From Litomosoides sigmodontis (taxonomy: Eukaryota; Nematoda; Chromadorea; Rhabditida; Onchocercidae), in contig OY718803.1 in assembly GCA_963070105.1 (NCBI GenBank), positions 10,940,327 through 11,004,326 of the forward strand: 64,000 nucleotides of DNA, given 5' to 3'. A model generated the notes under the pieces. That model was given only the letters and a program-made list of their open reading frames with translations. It was not told where the DNA came from and did no database searches. Each line of letters opens with the position of its first letter. The stretch's first letter is position 1. The position numbers and the translations under genes are program-made. Shown in pieces: positions 50,101 to 59,498 of the stretch.

Positions 50101-51451
50101 GGTAATAGATTTCGGTTCTAGTCGATGTAGTGAAGAAACAGCTGTTTTGAATTCTCGTACGATTGATTTTTCCTCACCGGAACAAATTTCCCATCGTGAA
50201 GTTACAACGAAATCAGATATGTGGTAATTAATTACTCACTTAGTCGGATATCATGTCAAAGTATTGCTTTTTCAAACGATATATTTACATGCAAAATTTA
50301 AAGCATACAAAAGTAAAATATACAGTAGTAGTTAATTGTTCTTATTAGCAACTGTCACAATTCGAGTGTAGACAGGTTGTCATCACTGGTGATATTTATC
50401 GCTTTACCTGGCAATTTGATATAATTCTAATCCTAGAAAAACTAAACTGCACTAATTTTAGGAGTTTTGGAATTGTCTTATATACATTAACAACCGGTAG
50501 AATACCATTCGATGATGAATACTATGAAATGATACGGCTAAAAATCCTTTCTAACATTTCAACAATTGATGAGATAGGAAATTATCGAATTCATTCAGAG
50601 GCACTTATTGCGATACTGAAATCTGTAATTGTTGGAGATGCCAAGTAATTTATTTTTCGTGGTTAGATCACCACTACTCACGAAACATTGAATTTCGTTT
50701 TTCAATGTGATTTTTAGTTTTAATGTTAGGTTTTCATCCTGATTTTCTTTCAATTTCAATTGCCGAAAATGGATTGGGGTCATTGTAATGAAGGATAGAC
50801 GTAGGAAGAAAATGGAAGGAAGAAAAATTGAACTTAGTGGACTAAGAGATGCTTGACCAAAGAAGAACCACTGAATTTGGGATGTTTTTGTTGAATTACA
50901 GACTACTAATGTTTCCTTTCATTAAGTTCAATTCAAAGAACTCAATTTAGAATTTGACTGGAATTAACGTCGGAATTAACGTAATGATGCCTTTATCCCT
51001 CCCATTAGCTGATATATATTTCAATTTACAGAGCTCGACTGTCAGCAGCAGAATGTCTGAAAAGCAAATGGATGCAAAGTGTTCGTTTTTTGAATTTATG
51101 AATCGAAATTGAAATTTACTTGAGCAGGAAGTGCTGTTTGTTACGTTCAGCTTTTCATTCACTAAAGTATGATTGCCCCGTTCACAGAGAGCATTAACAG
51201 GATTTTTACATGTATATGTGGCCTCACGAAGATGATTTAAAAGACGATTTAAACAAATCTTCCATAGTCCAATTTAGGTCTATGGAATTACTCAAAAGTC
51301 TAGCTTTCCTCTTGTAAAACATGGATGTTTTTTATTCGATTTTTCCGTTTTAAATTGCTTATAGGAAGGAAGCGGAGAACTTTTCCTCGTAGATTATTTG
51401 GAAGATTACAAGGAACGACGCAAGAAGCAACTTCAGAAGACTGGTGATTGA
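6738..51451 (+). CDS. unc-73: UNC-73/Trio/Kalirin-family dual Rho-GEF with C-terminal pseudokinase domain
   Basis: One gene of about 58 exons encoding about 3,083 residues, close to human TRIO (3,097). Approximate domains by residue: CRAL-TRIO 1-168, spectrin repeats 170-1230, DH1 1233-1418, PH1 1421-1541, SH3 1614-1680, DH2 2003-2200, PH2 2202-2333, SH3 2450-2527, Ig 2585-2672, FnIII 2673-2780, kinase-like 2785-3060. Exon coordinates are in the module entries; phase is kept throughout. By family knowledge DH1-PH1 activates Rac/RhoG and DH2-PH2 activates RhoA, acting in the cytoplasm in axon guidance, cell migration and synaptic function. The full Kalirin-like layout with FnIII and kinase-like domain differs from C. 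elegans UNC-73, which I recall as lacking a kinase. Uncertain points are the true N-terminus and the PH2-to-SH3 linker exons. Large linker introns suggest internal promoters, as known for C. elegans unc-73. Confidence 0.95.
8048..16433 (+). other. unc-73: unc-73 module: spectrin-repeat exons
   Basis: Exons 8048-8236, 8344-8477, 8584-8671, 8828-8950, 9118-9309, 9446-9589, 9935-10141, 10595-10775, 11160-11233, 11328-11510, 11608-11731, 11844-11959, 12228-12374, 13374-13484, 13925-14116, 14281-14475, 15099-15251, 15337-15555, 15658-15789, 16062-16256 and 16339-16433. Helical heptad-like sequence runs throughout, with TRIO landmarks such as [46 protein letters not shown] and [12 protein letters not shown]. 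The region covers about 1,060 residues, enough for the eight or nine repeats of the family. It acts as a scaffold and membrane-partner binding rod. Confidence 0.92.
12375..13373 (+). other. 1-kb intron within the spectrin region
   Basis: AT-rich, with no exon supported. A 121-codon frame at 12943-13308 is hydrophobic low-complexity sequence without matching splice phases. The acceptor is TTTGAAG rather than the usual TTTCAG, but the downstream exon aligns with TRIO and keeps phase. Confidence 0.7.
17624..17969 (+). other. GC-AG intron inside DH1
   Basis: The exon ends at ATCAGA|GCACGT and the next begins after TTGCAG at 17970. Only this donor gives [12 protein letters not shown], which matches TRIO EIKDGLEVMLSV residue for residue in length. 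The nearest GT (GCAC|GTTTCC) breaks the frame. Confidence 0.75.
18517..18869 (+). other. Probable GC-AG intron inside PH1
   Basis: The donor is CTAATG|GCAAGC and the acceptor is GATTTCAG. It gives [18 protein letters not shown], the same length as TRIO YKSKLFTSELGVTEHVEG. The only in-phase GT alternative (GAA|GTAGAA near 18580) would insert about 21 extra residues into a PH strand. Confidence 0.65.
20166..20199. repeat. (TA)n microsatellite
   Basis: Thirty-four bases of alternating AT with a single AA phase shift at 20190-20191, followed by shorter degenerate ATATA stretches to about 20226. Confidence 0.95.
21731..21895 (+). other. unc-73: Candidate alternative first coding exon of unc-73 (55 codons)
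   Basis: From ATG at 21731 the frame reads an Arg-rich, low-AT sequence ([15 protein letters not shown] ... [18 protein letters not shown]) ending at CCACCG|GTTTGT, a phase-0 donor that fits the phase-0 SH3 exon at 27808. As an internal exon it fails: the acceptor-like GATGTCAG at its 5' side would put a stop in the main frame. That is the pattern of a first exon for a shorter isoform starting just before SH3-GEF2. No homolog is recognised. Confidence 0.45.
26719..26763. repeat. Direct tandem duplication, period 23
   Basis: Two identical 22-base copies of ATAAGTGAAATTTCGCATAAAC-type sequence, separated by one base, within the large intron. Confidence 0.9.
28519..31535 (+). other. 3-kb intron after the first SH3
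   Basis: AT-rich, with no exon, repeat or RNA gene that I can support. Confidence 0.65.
31536..40115 (+). other. unc-73: unc-73 module: SH3-GEF2 linker exons (Ser/Gln-rich)
   Basis: Exons 31536-31796, 32910-33018, 33786-33981, 36259-36537 and 39997-40115. The translation is low complexity and basic, then Ser-rich, then acidic: [37 protein letters not shown] (compare TRIO RKWLTSPVRRLSSGK), [32 protein letters not shown] and [15 protein letters not shown] leading into DH2. The SWLALRRHW-like basic patch sits at the TRIO-equivalent position. Phase is kept across all five exons. The donor at 33981 could instead be 33963. Intron 33982-36258 is 2.3 kb with no other content seen. The ATG opening exon 39997 could also serve as an isoform start. 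Confidence 0.8.
36538..39996 (+). other. 3.5-kb intron before GEF2
   Basis: AT-rich and pyrimidine/purine-tract rich. The 79-codon frame at 38023-38262 has no splice sites in matching phase, and I treat it as chance. As a gap just upstream of the GEF2 exons it is a plausible site for an internal promoter, but no motif is visible. Confidence 0.55.
40377..42884 (+). other. unc-73: unc-73 module: DH2-PH2 (Rho-type GEF2) exons
   Basis: Exons 40377-40547, 40639-40708, 41071-41157, 41585-41749, 42019-42120, 42310-42474 and 42655-42884. DH2 reads [55 protein letters not shown] and [20 protein letters not shown], close to TRIO GEF2. PH2 reads [34 protein letters not shown], then [11 protein letters not shown] and ending [20 protein letters not shown]. 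By homology this module activates RhoA. Confidence 0.94.
43208..43436 (+). other. unc-73: Ser-rich exon after PH2 with a read-through stop
   Basis: The exon 43208-43422 encodes a Lys/Ser-rich tail ([17 protein letters not shown]). Its donor is GCTGTAG|GTAAAT. If that donor is not used, the frame adds GKLK and stops at TAA 43434-43436, followed by an AATAAA at 43683-43688. This would give a GEF2-ending isoform without SH3-2, Ig, FnIII and kinase-like domains. Which form is made cannot be told from sequence. Confidence 0.6.
43423..45922 (+). other. 2.5-kb intron after PH2 exon
   Basis: AT-rich, possibly also containing the 3'UTR of a short isoform. A balanced-composition stretch near 44699-44762 looks exon-like but meets a stop in the required phase. 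The 141-codon minus frame at 45371-45796 is Lys/Glu-rich low complexity with no homolog recognised. A short TTGA tract lies near 45250. Confidence 0.55.
45923..46053 (+). other. unc-73: Candidate unc-73 linker exon before second SH3
   Basis: CTGCCTCCGCAG precedes 45923 and ATGAAA|GTAATG ends it at 46053. It accepts phase 1 from exon 43208-43422 and hands phase 0 to exon 46982, exactly as required. Its frame ([15 protein letters not shown] ... [12 protein letters not shown]) is open and less AT-rich than its flanks. I recognise no homolog. A 29-base exon at 46559-46587 is an alternative way to bridge the phases. Confidence 0.5.
46559..46587 (+). other. unc-73: Candidate short alternative exon or first exon (MSDGTIT)
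   Basis: ATG at 46567 opens seven codons ending at ATAACG|GTCAGT in phase 0, fitting exon 46982. Used from an AG at 46557-46558 it also bridges phase 1 from exon 43208-43422. It could start an isoform with only SH3-2, Ig, FnIII and the kinase-like domain. Confidence 0.35.
46982..47581 (+). other. unc-73: unc-73 module: second SH3 domain
   Basis: Exons 46982-47089 and 47451-47581. The sequence [18 protein letters not shown], then [18 protein letters not shown] and [12 protein letters not shown] aligns with TRIO's SH3-2 (VTHDYTAVKEDEINVYQGEVVQIL ... GWIPGFVLG). The usual core Trp of the peptide groove is not obvious (GYAEVE in its place), so ligand binding may be altered. Confidence 0.8.
47801..49224 (+). 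other. unc-73: unc-73 module: Ig and FnIII domains
   Basis: Exons 47801-48113, 48574-48829 and 49025-49224. The Ig shows [30 protein letters not shown] and [15 protein letters not shown]; the second canonical Cys of the DxGxYxC motif is Ala. FnIII follows with [30 protein letters not shown] and [18 protein letters not shown]. This Ig-FnIII order is as in Kalirin and C. elegans UNC-73. Confidence 0.88.
49396..51080 (+). other. unc-73: unc-73 module: kinase-like domain, predicted pseudokinase
   Basis: Exons 49396-49670, 49795-49933, 50057-50223, 50462-50644 and 51032-51080. The N-lobe has a degenerate Gly loop ([11 protein letters not shown]), the ATP-anchoring Lys in RYAAKCF (about residue 2826) and a glutamate-rich alpha-C ([16 protein letters not shown]). 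The catalytic loop is HLAIQPEN: the proton-acceptor Asp is Ala (about 2920) and the catalytic-loop Lys is Gln. DFG is intact (VVIDFGSS), APE is SPE, and [13 protein letters not shown] and [11 protein letters not shown] follow. TRIO has HLDLKPEN here. The fold is complete but phosphotransfer is unlikely. The substitutions straddle the 49933/50057 splice junction, and both sides keep phase. Confidence 0.9.
51365..51451 (+). other. unc-73: unc-73 last coding exon
   Basis: After GCTTATAG, 28 codons ([20 protein letters not shown] ... TGD) end at TGA 51449-51451 and resemble the post-kinase LTSFIERRKHQND of TRIO. It is joined in phase 0 from a weak AGT|GTTCGT donor at 51080. If unspliced, the frame instead stops at 51099-51101. 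No AATAAA is seen in the next 100 bases. Confidence 0.65.
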
Positions 51452-53704
51452 TTTGAAGATCGCAGAATTGTTACTACATATTTATCGTTAAAATTTTTAA
51501 TGGTGAAAGTAAATTTTTGTATTTTAATAATTGACATTTTAATTTCATAAAAAAATTATTTACAGAAAGGAATCAAAGAGTTGCTCTTCATGGATTTCGT
51601 AAATTATAGCGATGACGTAAGGAGCACAACGATGAAGGATTTGCATGAAAAAGTTATTTCATTTCATAAAATAGTTAATGTTCATCAAATAGCTGGTTGC
51701 ATCCGATCTATTTGATGGTTCCTAAAAAGTACCATTCAATAGTTTTAAATTAGTATTCGTATTCCATAAAATACCAGTGCTCGCTACCAAATAAGTATCA
51801 CCGGAGGATTTCACTGGTGGATTTTGAATGTAGCTATTCTCATAACGATCACACCACAATATATTATTAAACAAACGTGCTATAAAAACTTACGACTGAG
51901 GAGTGATAGGAAATATTTTATTGTGAATTTTACCAATTTCGTTTCATTCAAAGAGCATATAAAACTTTCATAAAATACTAATCAATGTAGACATACCGTC
52001 AAGAGTTAGATTCTTTTCGCCTTTTCTTAACCTTTGAAAGGTGATTTATAAAGCACACAACTTTTCAGACAATATCACTGACAACAGCAGTCGAACTCGA
52101 AATACAGCGCATACTGGTTGGTACGTAAATATCAAAGCATGCCCTAACAATGCAAAATTGTGACATTCCATTTGCTGTGCTATAGTTTGTCAAATTAAGC
52201 GCAATTGTTAGAAAACCGAATTTTGACCATTTAGGTGGCAAGACTATTTTTTATACTTATATCAGAAAGCACATTTGAAAAGGAATAAATTTTTAACAAA
52301 AAAGAGAAATAGAAATCTTCAAACACTTCAATTGTTTTTTCTGTTTAGGATGTTATAAAACTGTTTTACCGATAAGTACATTTCAGATATGATGAAACAA
52401 CCAGCGTTCAGTAAACAATTAGAAGATAAATTTGAAATTCGGAAATGTTTACGAGTTTGTACTTGGCCTAAATTGGAGGAGCTCAAATACTATAAAATTT
52501 AGGGAGCTTTGTAAATTACCGTATTACCTATGCTATAAGCAAAAAAATCAGCTCTGAAATTTGTTTAAATTTTTTCAATGGAACTAAAAGTTTCATGATA
52601 CATTAATCAAAATTTAACTTTGAACTTAAATTTAGTGTTTAAAGTAAATTACAGCACAGAAATGAATAGAAAATGACAATTATTGGAAGAGACTTAGTAT
52701 GCAGTGAGATATATCGGGAGGATATGATATATCTATGTATTCTTATGAAAGAAAAATTTTATTGGTTTTTTTTATAATACGAATAATGTAATTATAAAGA
52801 GCAATAAAGTACTTCTAAAACAACTTTTGGAAAACCTGGAACTTGCATAGTTCATTAACTCGCGCAATGAATCTTTCTTGATTATATGAATGAGACCAAA
52901 ATATTGCGGTTTACTAAAATGATGTCAACAGAAGCAACTGCATATCAAAGTCAACAACAATTACAATATCTTGATTTTGAATTTTCAAACAACTTCATTT
53001 CATTTACGATAATGCTACCTTATGTGAATCTTGATCCTTACTTTAAACGAACATGTGTTACTTTTTCCTATGAAATCATCTGCAGCAGTTATTCCCGATA
53101 ATTCTTAAATTTCGAAAACGACGCACAATCAGGGAATTGCTGAATTTGATAAGAAATCAGAACAAGGGACGAAAATAAAAGTAAGAACTGTCAAAGAAAT
53201 CAATTTTTGAATTTTAAAATATTGATCTGAAAATCTAAAAATTAAACGTTTGATACTGAAGAAAAGTACTTGTCGGCCATACAACTCCCTGAGACAGAAG
53301 GGATAATTAAATAATATACGAAAAAATGAAAACAATCAAAAAATGCATTTCATCTCAATAACAGAATTATCGAGCTGCATAAAACAAACAATAAAAAGAA
53401 AAAAACAAAATTAGCACATCCGAAACGGGAGAGACAATTGCTGACTCTCATCAATATTCCTCAGTTTTATTCCTTAATCCTGTTTAAAATGAGAATAATT
53501 CCGATACTCTTTCCACTTCACACCCATCTCCCATATACGGCCTGTCTCACGAGTTTTACTGTATGAACAAAAAATAACAGACTACCTTGCTTACCGCCAA
53601 ATAATACTTGTACGTACGCTAACACATCGTCATTTACATATAGCGCACACAGAAAAAACAGTGAAATTGATATTAGTTAAATTTGGATTACGGTAGTTAT
53701 GTTC
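51452..53704. other. Convergent intergenic region between unc-73 and smu-1
   Basis: About 2.25 kb of AT-rich sequence holding the 3' ends of both genes. The 71-codon frame at 52886-53101 shows no homology I recognise. No repeat or RNA gene is seen. Confidence 0.65.
53466..53471 (-). promoter_or_regulatory. Candidate polyadenylation signal of smu-1
   Basis: AATAAA on the minus strand (plus-strand TTTATT), about 234 bases beyond the smu-1 stop. It is the nearest clear match, but such hexamers are common in AT-rich DNA. Confidence 0.35.
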
Positions 53705-56700
53705 TTACGGCTTCCATAATTTCAACAACCCATCTTCTGCATATGATGCTATTAAATTCTGATGTGGATGATGGCACAGACCATTTACTCGATCGTCATG
53801 TAACTGCAAAGCAAAAAATATTAAGTGAAAAGGAATATGAAAAATCAATTTATTTTTTGGATTCTCAACTTCATATGCTAAATGATAACTATTTACTTCC
53901 GTCTACTCTTATTTGTAAAAGCCAATAAACATACCGGTAAGGTACTTTCTAGATTTCCTGTAATTAGTGAAAAACAGTAAAGTACATGATCTTCTCCAAC
54001 ACAATACACCCAATCGCCACGTGGAGATAGTGTGCAAGCAATAAAATTGCCATTTTCAGTTTTACCCGAGGTCATTGATTTAACAATCTGCAATATATGA
54101 AAAAATTCATGAAAACTATAAAATATCTTAACAAATTCCAAATATTAAAATAATTTACATCTTTACCTGTCCTCTGATATTTACAATAGCAATCGTATTT
54201 GACCGGTTGCAAATGATGAACTGATTATCAGATTTGGGGATTGGATTCACACTATTAACAACTGTATCACTTGCTACTCGTACTGTATTCACGCATTCGC
54301 AAGTTTTTAAATTCCAAACTCGTACCGTTCCATCACTTGAAGCAGAAACGCACATGTGCCCATCCTGAAAATTATAAACCTGAAAATGTGGACTAAAATT
54401 GATAAAGTAAAACGCATAACGCTTTTCTCTCTGTATCAGTCCACATCAACTGTCAACATATTTCATCCCATTTCTTAGAGATTACCCAGCTTACCTCTGT
54501 GTATTTCGCATCATTAACATAATTTGTATGTCCTCGAAGTTCCTTCAGACATTTACCACTCTTTAATCCATGAACTCTGCAAAAAGTAACAAGAATACTG
54601 TTGATGAAGCAACGAAATTTAAAAAGATAAAATCAATGCATCATATATATATATATATATATATATAAGCAACAGTTTTCAAGATGCTTATTCCAATTTA
54701 TAATAACGAAAAATTAGAAGACGTACTTAACAAGAGTATCAAATGATGCCGAAAGAACATGTGAATTGTCTTTCGAGAAATGTACACTAGTAATGCCCAT
54801 ATTATGTGCTTTCTCAATGCGTCTCAGACATTGCCCCGTTTGTATTTTCCATACCTGAATTGCAGAAAGCTGTAAAATCTCCAAGACAATTATTAGACAG
54901 AATATATATTTAAATATGTGTTTGAGATTTATTAAATTCTGCTATAAAGGATAAAATACAGAAGTATGTCCCCTATCACATTACCTGTTACTCCACATGT
55001 ATGACAAAAAGGATTTGTCGCTTTCTATAAACTAAGTATAGCACAACATGCAACAAAAAGAAACCTTTATTTTGCCTTCCATACTAGCTGTGACCAACAT
55101 TTCCGAATCACGACTGAAGCATAAACTCAAAACTAAACCATCCATCATCATAAAATTATCCTGCGCCTGATACTTCAAATCTTTCCGTAGTTTTCCATTC
55201 ATATAATTCCAAACCTGAAACACGGAATCGTAAAATTCACTGATAGAATAACCAAATCGATAAAAGATTACATCTGGAATTTTGAAAATAAGAAGAAAAC
55301 TACCCGACCTCAATAAAACCATCCACTGAACCGGTAACCAAATATTGTCCATCTGGTGAAAACTGCGAGCAATGAGGAAAACTTGTTTTACCAAATTTAA
55401 TCTGACGTGCCATTTGTGTTGGGTAGCGTTCCTCCTCCTGCTCACGAATTGCAGCTTTACCACGAAACAAATCGATCTGTGTGCCTGAATGTTATAAAGA
55501 TCAGATGTATTCATAACGCAGAGCTGTGTTAAACATTTTTTACAAGAGAATAGGCCTACAGAAATCGATAAAATGAAAAGCGAGAAGATAGAGAAAAGTT
55601 GAAGTTGTCACTTCAATTAATGAAGTATACCGGGTGGAAGAAGTCCTTGATGCTGCTGCCATTTCAGTGCTTGCGCTAAAAGTGCCAATAATCTGGATGG
55701 TGGTACAACATTCACTTCGGCGGATAAAGACTGTAAAAATTTTTTCAACTGAATTAATAGAAAATAAGTACTGTATAATAACAATTACGTAATACATAAT
55801 AACTAAATAATTATGATTAAATAAGTACTGCTATTCAAAAAGGATGTATATTCAACCACACGCTCTGATTAAATTTAAAGCCAACTTGTGCAATAGCAGC
55901 TCTTCGCTTTTCTTTCGAACTACCGTCAGGATATACTTCACGTGGATCGAAGTAAGAACGAGCCAAAAGATTGTCTAGTCGAGCGTATCTAAAATGAGAG
56001 AAAACTCCACTATAAAGAGGTATATGATTACCTCATTTTAAAGATATCGTACAGGGAAGGAAATGGCAGACCGACACCTTAAAAACTGAGAAGCTACCAG
56101 TCATGGTCAATAAGCAATGTTTAGGGTATGCCATTAGTTTGCTGTTATACTTAAGCACACTGCTTGATGGTATACTTGAGTAGCAGTGTAAGTCAGAGAA
56201 TTAAAAATCAATGACAGTACCTCTCTGGCTCAGTCGTTTTGAGCAATTGCATTGGATCAGTTTGCCGCAAAAGAAGTCGAGCTGAACCCAATTCACGTAA
56301 TTCCGTTAATTCGATTACAATCTGAGAAGATAGAAAAATCCTACCATGTTGGTTTCTTAACTAATTACAAATACGAGATGTGAGTAAAGACGAAGTTAAT
56401 TTTTCCTAATTTCTTTAATTTCGCCATAACTACGCAAGCAATCTACAAGTCCATTGAAAATTAAATCGTAAAACAGCACCTGCTCGTACAAATCGATTAA
56501 TTTTTTCGCTGGTAGCTTCAACGGTTGAATAACTTTAAGTACAGTATCCCAATGCCCATTTTGTATATCGTGCACGAAAGAATCAATGCTGTCTACTGTA
56601 TTCAACGTGATGTTTGTTTCTTCCTAAAATAACTATGCATTCAGAAATCGCAGTTGACTCAATCAAAAGTAAATCAAACATTTCGCTTAAAAGGATTATG

Positions 56701-57156
56701 TTTATTTGATTTCGCTGGTTAGATTCCACTAAGTGAGACGCAATCAACGGAAAAGATTCAATAAGCCGAATGTTCGTACTCAAACTTCTCAATTGTGTAA
56801 GAAAATTGCGCCATCAACTCAGTAGATTTAATAATTCTATTAGTCACACAAATATGGTGTGACTAATATGATGAAGTGAAGTGTCAGCAAACAAAATCTC
56901 TATTTAACACAAAGTCTCCCGAAAATTTTATTAAAAAAGAAGCTCAAATAAGGCAAACCTGTAAAACTGCCAGTGTGCGCATCAAGTTATTCTCTTTTAA
57001 GTATTGTTCCACAAGACGCACAACGCTAAATTTGAGAAATTTTAACAAGGAAAAGGAAAATGGGGAACATGAGTGGAAGGCATAACAAGCAATAAATTCA
57101 GAGTATGAAAAAAATAACAAAACTAACTCCGAAGCTTCTATTTCAATCGATGTCAT
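53705..57156 (-). CDS. smu-1: SMU-1, WD40-repeat spliceosomal factor (SMU1 ortholog)
   Basis: Thirteen minus-strand exons: 57128-57156, 56959-57025, 56480-56623, 56221-56321, 55886-55988, 55631-55730, 55309-55484, 55065-55214, 54727-54854, 54495-54576, 54167-54364, 53935-54087 and 53705-53803. They total 1,530 bases, 509 residues (human SMU1 is 513). The N-terminus [20 protein letters not shown] is a LisH, then CTLH ([23 protein letters not shown]), the conserved [20 protein letters not shown] and seven WD40 blades from about residue 205, with [35 protein letters not shown]-like [18 protein letters not shown] and the C-terminus [13 protein letters not shown]1 works with RED/SMU-2 in spliceosome B-complex activation and alternative splicing in the nucleus; in C. 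elegans smu-1 modulates unc-52 splicing. Every junction keeps phase. Confidence 0.97.
54643..54667. repeat. (AT)n microsatellite in a smu-1 intron
   Basis: Twenty-five bases of alternating AT inside the intron between exons 54727-54854 and 54495-54576. Confidence 0.95.
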
Positions 57157-57162
57157 CGTTAC

Positions 57163-57170
57163 CTGAAACA
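57163..57170 (-). promoter_or_regulatory. Probable SL1 trans-splice acceptor of smu-1
   Basis: TGTTTCAG on the minus strand ends six bases (GTAACG) before the ATG at 57156. The protein already begins at the family's usual N-terminus, so a leader rather than a coding exon is expected upstream. Confidence 0.6.
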
Positions 57171-59498
57171 AGTGAAAAGTTATAGTTATTTCGCAGTATG
57201 AATAAACACTCCATGCTTCTTCGTAAACAATTCCTACCGCTAAATTCCACGGATCCTCGAAAACTTTATACTTTTTTACATCAAATCTTGCGCTAAAACC
57301 AGAAACCTACCAAGACAAGAACTGTCCACCAACGTCAATGTTTTTTTTACAATTATTTGAAAAAACGTCATGAATGTTTGATAAGGTGATGTAAAGTGAA
57401 CGAAAAAAGAATCGGGTAACTAATCCTTTGCTCCAACGTCTTGCAAAATTACGAGTTATGATTCGTAAAAGAGTATCAATTACGAGTGACAGCATTTTTA
57501 GCTTAAGTTTTATTTGCGAGATCGGAACTCATAATACAATCGCATAATCCTTCTTATTATGAAGAATGCCTCCTCAGGTAAAACGTGGTCTTAGAATGAT
57601 CTTTGTTGATTTACGTATCTCAGCAGCACGATAATTTTCATAACATAGTTCGACAAAATATTTTTCGATATATTGGTTTCTTGACCGATTATTATTACAT
57701 TGCTTTTTACGATAAAATCAATGAGCGATGATAGTTTTATTTTCCAATCTGAAGTGATAGAGTGCGTCAAACAATAAAGGATAATACGTGGAAAATCCCA
57801 AAGATATAACAGACACCATCAATCATAAAATCATTGCATTTTTAGCTTGTTTGATTAAGCGCACATAATCAGATGTAAATAATGATATGAAACACCTGCA
57901 TGCTTGTGCCGATATCCGACCATCATAGCATCTTTTAAACAATATGAAAATCAAAAAAAAAAAAGAAAGAAGGCAGAGAAGAAATCATGGAATTGACAAA
58001 ATAAATGAATATAAGGTCCAAACGAATCTATGAAGTTAGCCTAAAAAAAAATTATCATACAACCAACAAAGCACTCGGTGAAATTTATTAATTTTTCCAA
58101 TAAAAGCAGAATCAGTATATTGCTAACCAAAGACTATAAATGAATCAAAATTTTTAATTTGAAAGTTCCAAGTTGAAAATAATATTGATTCATCGCCTTT
58201 TTTTAACCATAAATTATTTTTATTCTTGAAGAGCCTAAAGATGCACCGAACGTGACATAAACAATAAATTAATAAATCAGCAATAAATATATTTATCATC
58301 GCTATATAATTGGAATTTGAAAATTTATATTTAATGGAAGATAGAGCAATAAAAATCATGCTAATAAATCAACCGACCAAAAGAAGTAAGAAATTGCAAT
58401 AAGGAAAGTAAAGATACAAATTTCTGATGAATAAATAAACGAATAACAAGTTTTTTCTCCAAATGTATGAAGCAATACAATTTGGTAAATGACAGTGATA
58501 TGAAAATTGAAAATCATTATGAAACATGTCAAAATTGTTAAAAGCATGTCACATGTAATTCTTTAAAAAGTTTCATCTATTTTCCGCCTATACAATGATG
58601 AAAATCGATATTTACTGATAATTTTCAAACATTACAAAGTGATCACAATTCAGTATTCGTAATCCAGCGGAGAATTGACAATTCAGCACTATGTTATCCA
58701 TTTTTTTCAAATCCAGTTCAAATGTGTATTAATCAGCCAAAGTTTTTATTGAGAATACGTTGTTGGCACTAAATAAAAGAAGCTAAAACTGAATGATATA
58801 AAAAGGCAGACGTCTTCATTCTCTTTATACAAGTAACCTTTTAGCAATAAACCAGTGCTCTCTTTCATGATATTTCCGCATCAACGAGTTAAAAAATCAC
58901 AATACATTTGACTTCACTTACTTTTTATCTGTTCTCAATAAATACGTTTGGCACTTCCTTCTCCTAAGTGGTGGTCCTTTTATGAAGGAGGAACTAAGAA
59001 TTAAAAAATAGTGGAAAGAATGCAAAAAATATTGAATTGACTAGGTCACCTACAAGAACTAAATTATTGAGAACCAAGCTCATATCTACAGTACTGCAAC
59101 ACTACTGGTGCATTATGCCATCATGTCAGTATTCCTATTCTAACGTTTTGGTAATGCTGTTCATAGTTGTCTGCGTAGTTTTTGCTTCCTGCTTTTTTTC
59201 ACAGTTTCTAAACAAAAGTAAAGTAAAATTCCAGAATACAAAATGGTTAGTGGTACATAAGTCGTATTCAACGCCAGCGATTTCAAGTATTTTTGCACGA
59301 AAACCACAAATTGTCTTATCACTTAACGTAACGTGTCTTGAAATAAACTCCTTACCTATCCATTTAATAAATACAGATCCAGCATCGTAACAACTATATG
59401 ACGGTATTCAGTAGAAAAATGAGCCGAACCAAATTAGTTAAATAAATCAATTGCATTTGCAGCAAAATTGATATGTAGGTTTAGAAACTATAGGAACA
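57171..59498. other. Intergenic region between smu-1 and the GRASP gene
   Basis: About 2.3 kb, very AT-rich, with no gene supported. Frames such as 59037-59390 plus and 58123-58547 minus are hydrophobic chance frames. It holds the 3'UTR of the GRASP gene and whatever drives smu-1. Confidence 0.65.

Noticed and set aside
51099..51101. Stop codon at the end of the 51032 exon as the true gene end
   Set aside because: Possible if unspliced, but the downstream exon 51365-51451 keeps phase from a donor at 51080 and resembles the post-kinase tail of TRIO, so it was preferred.
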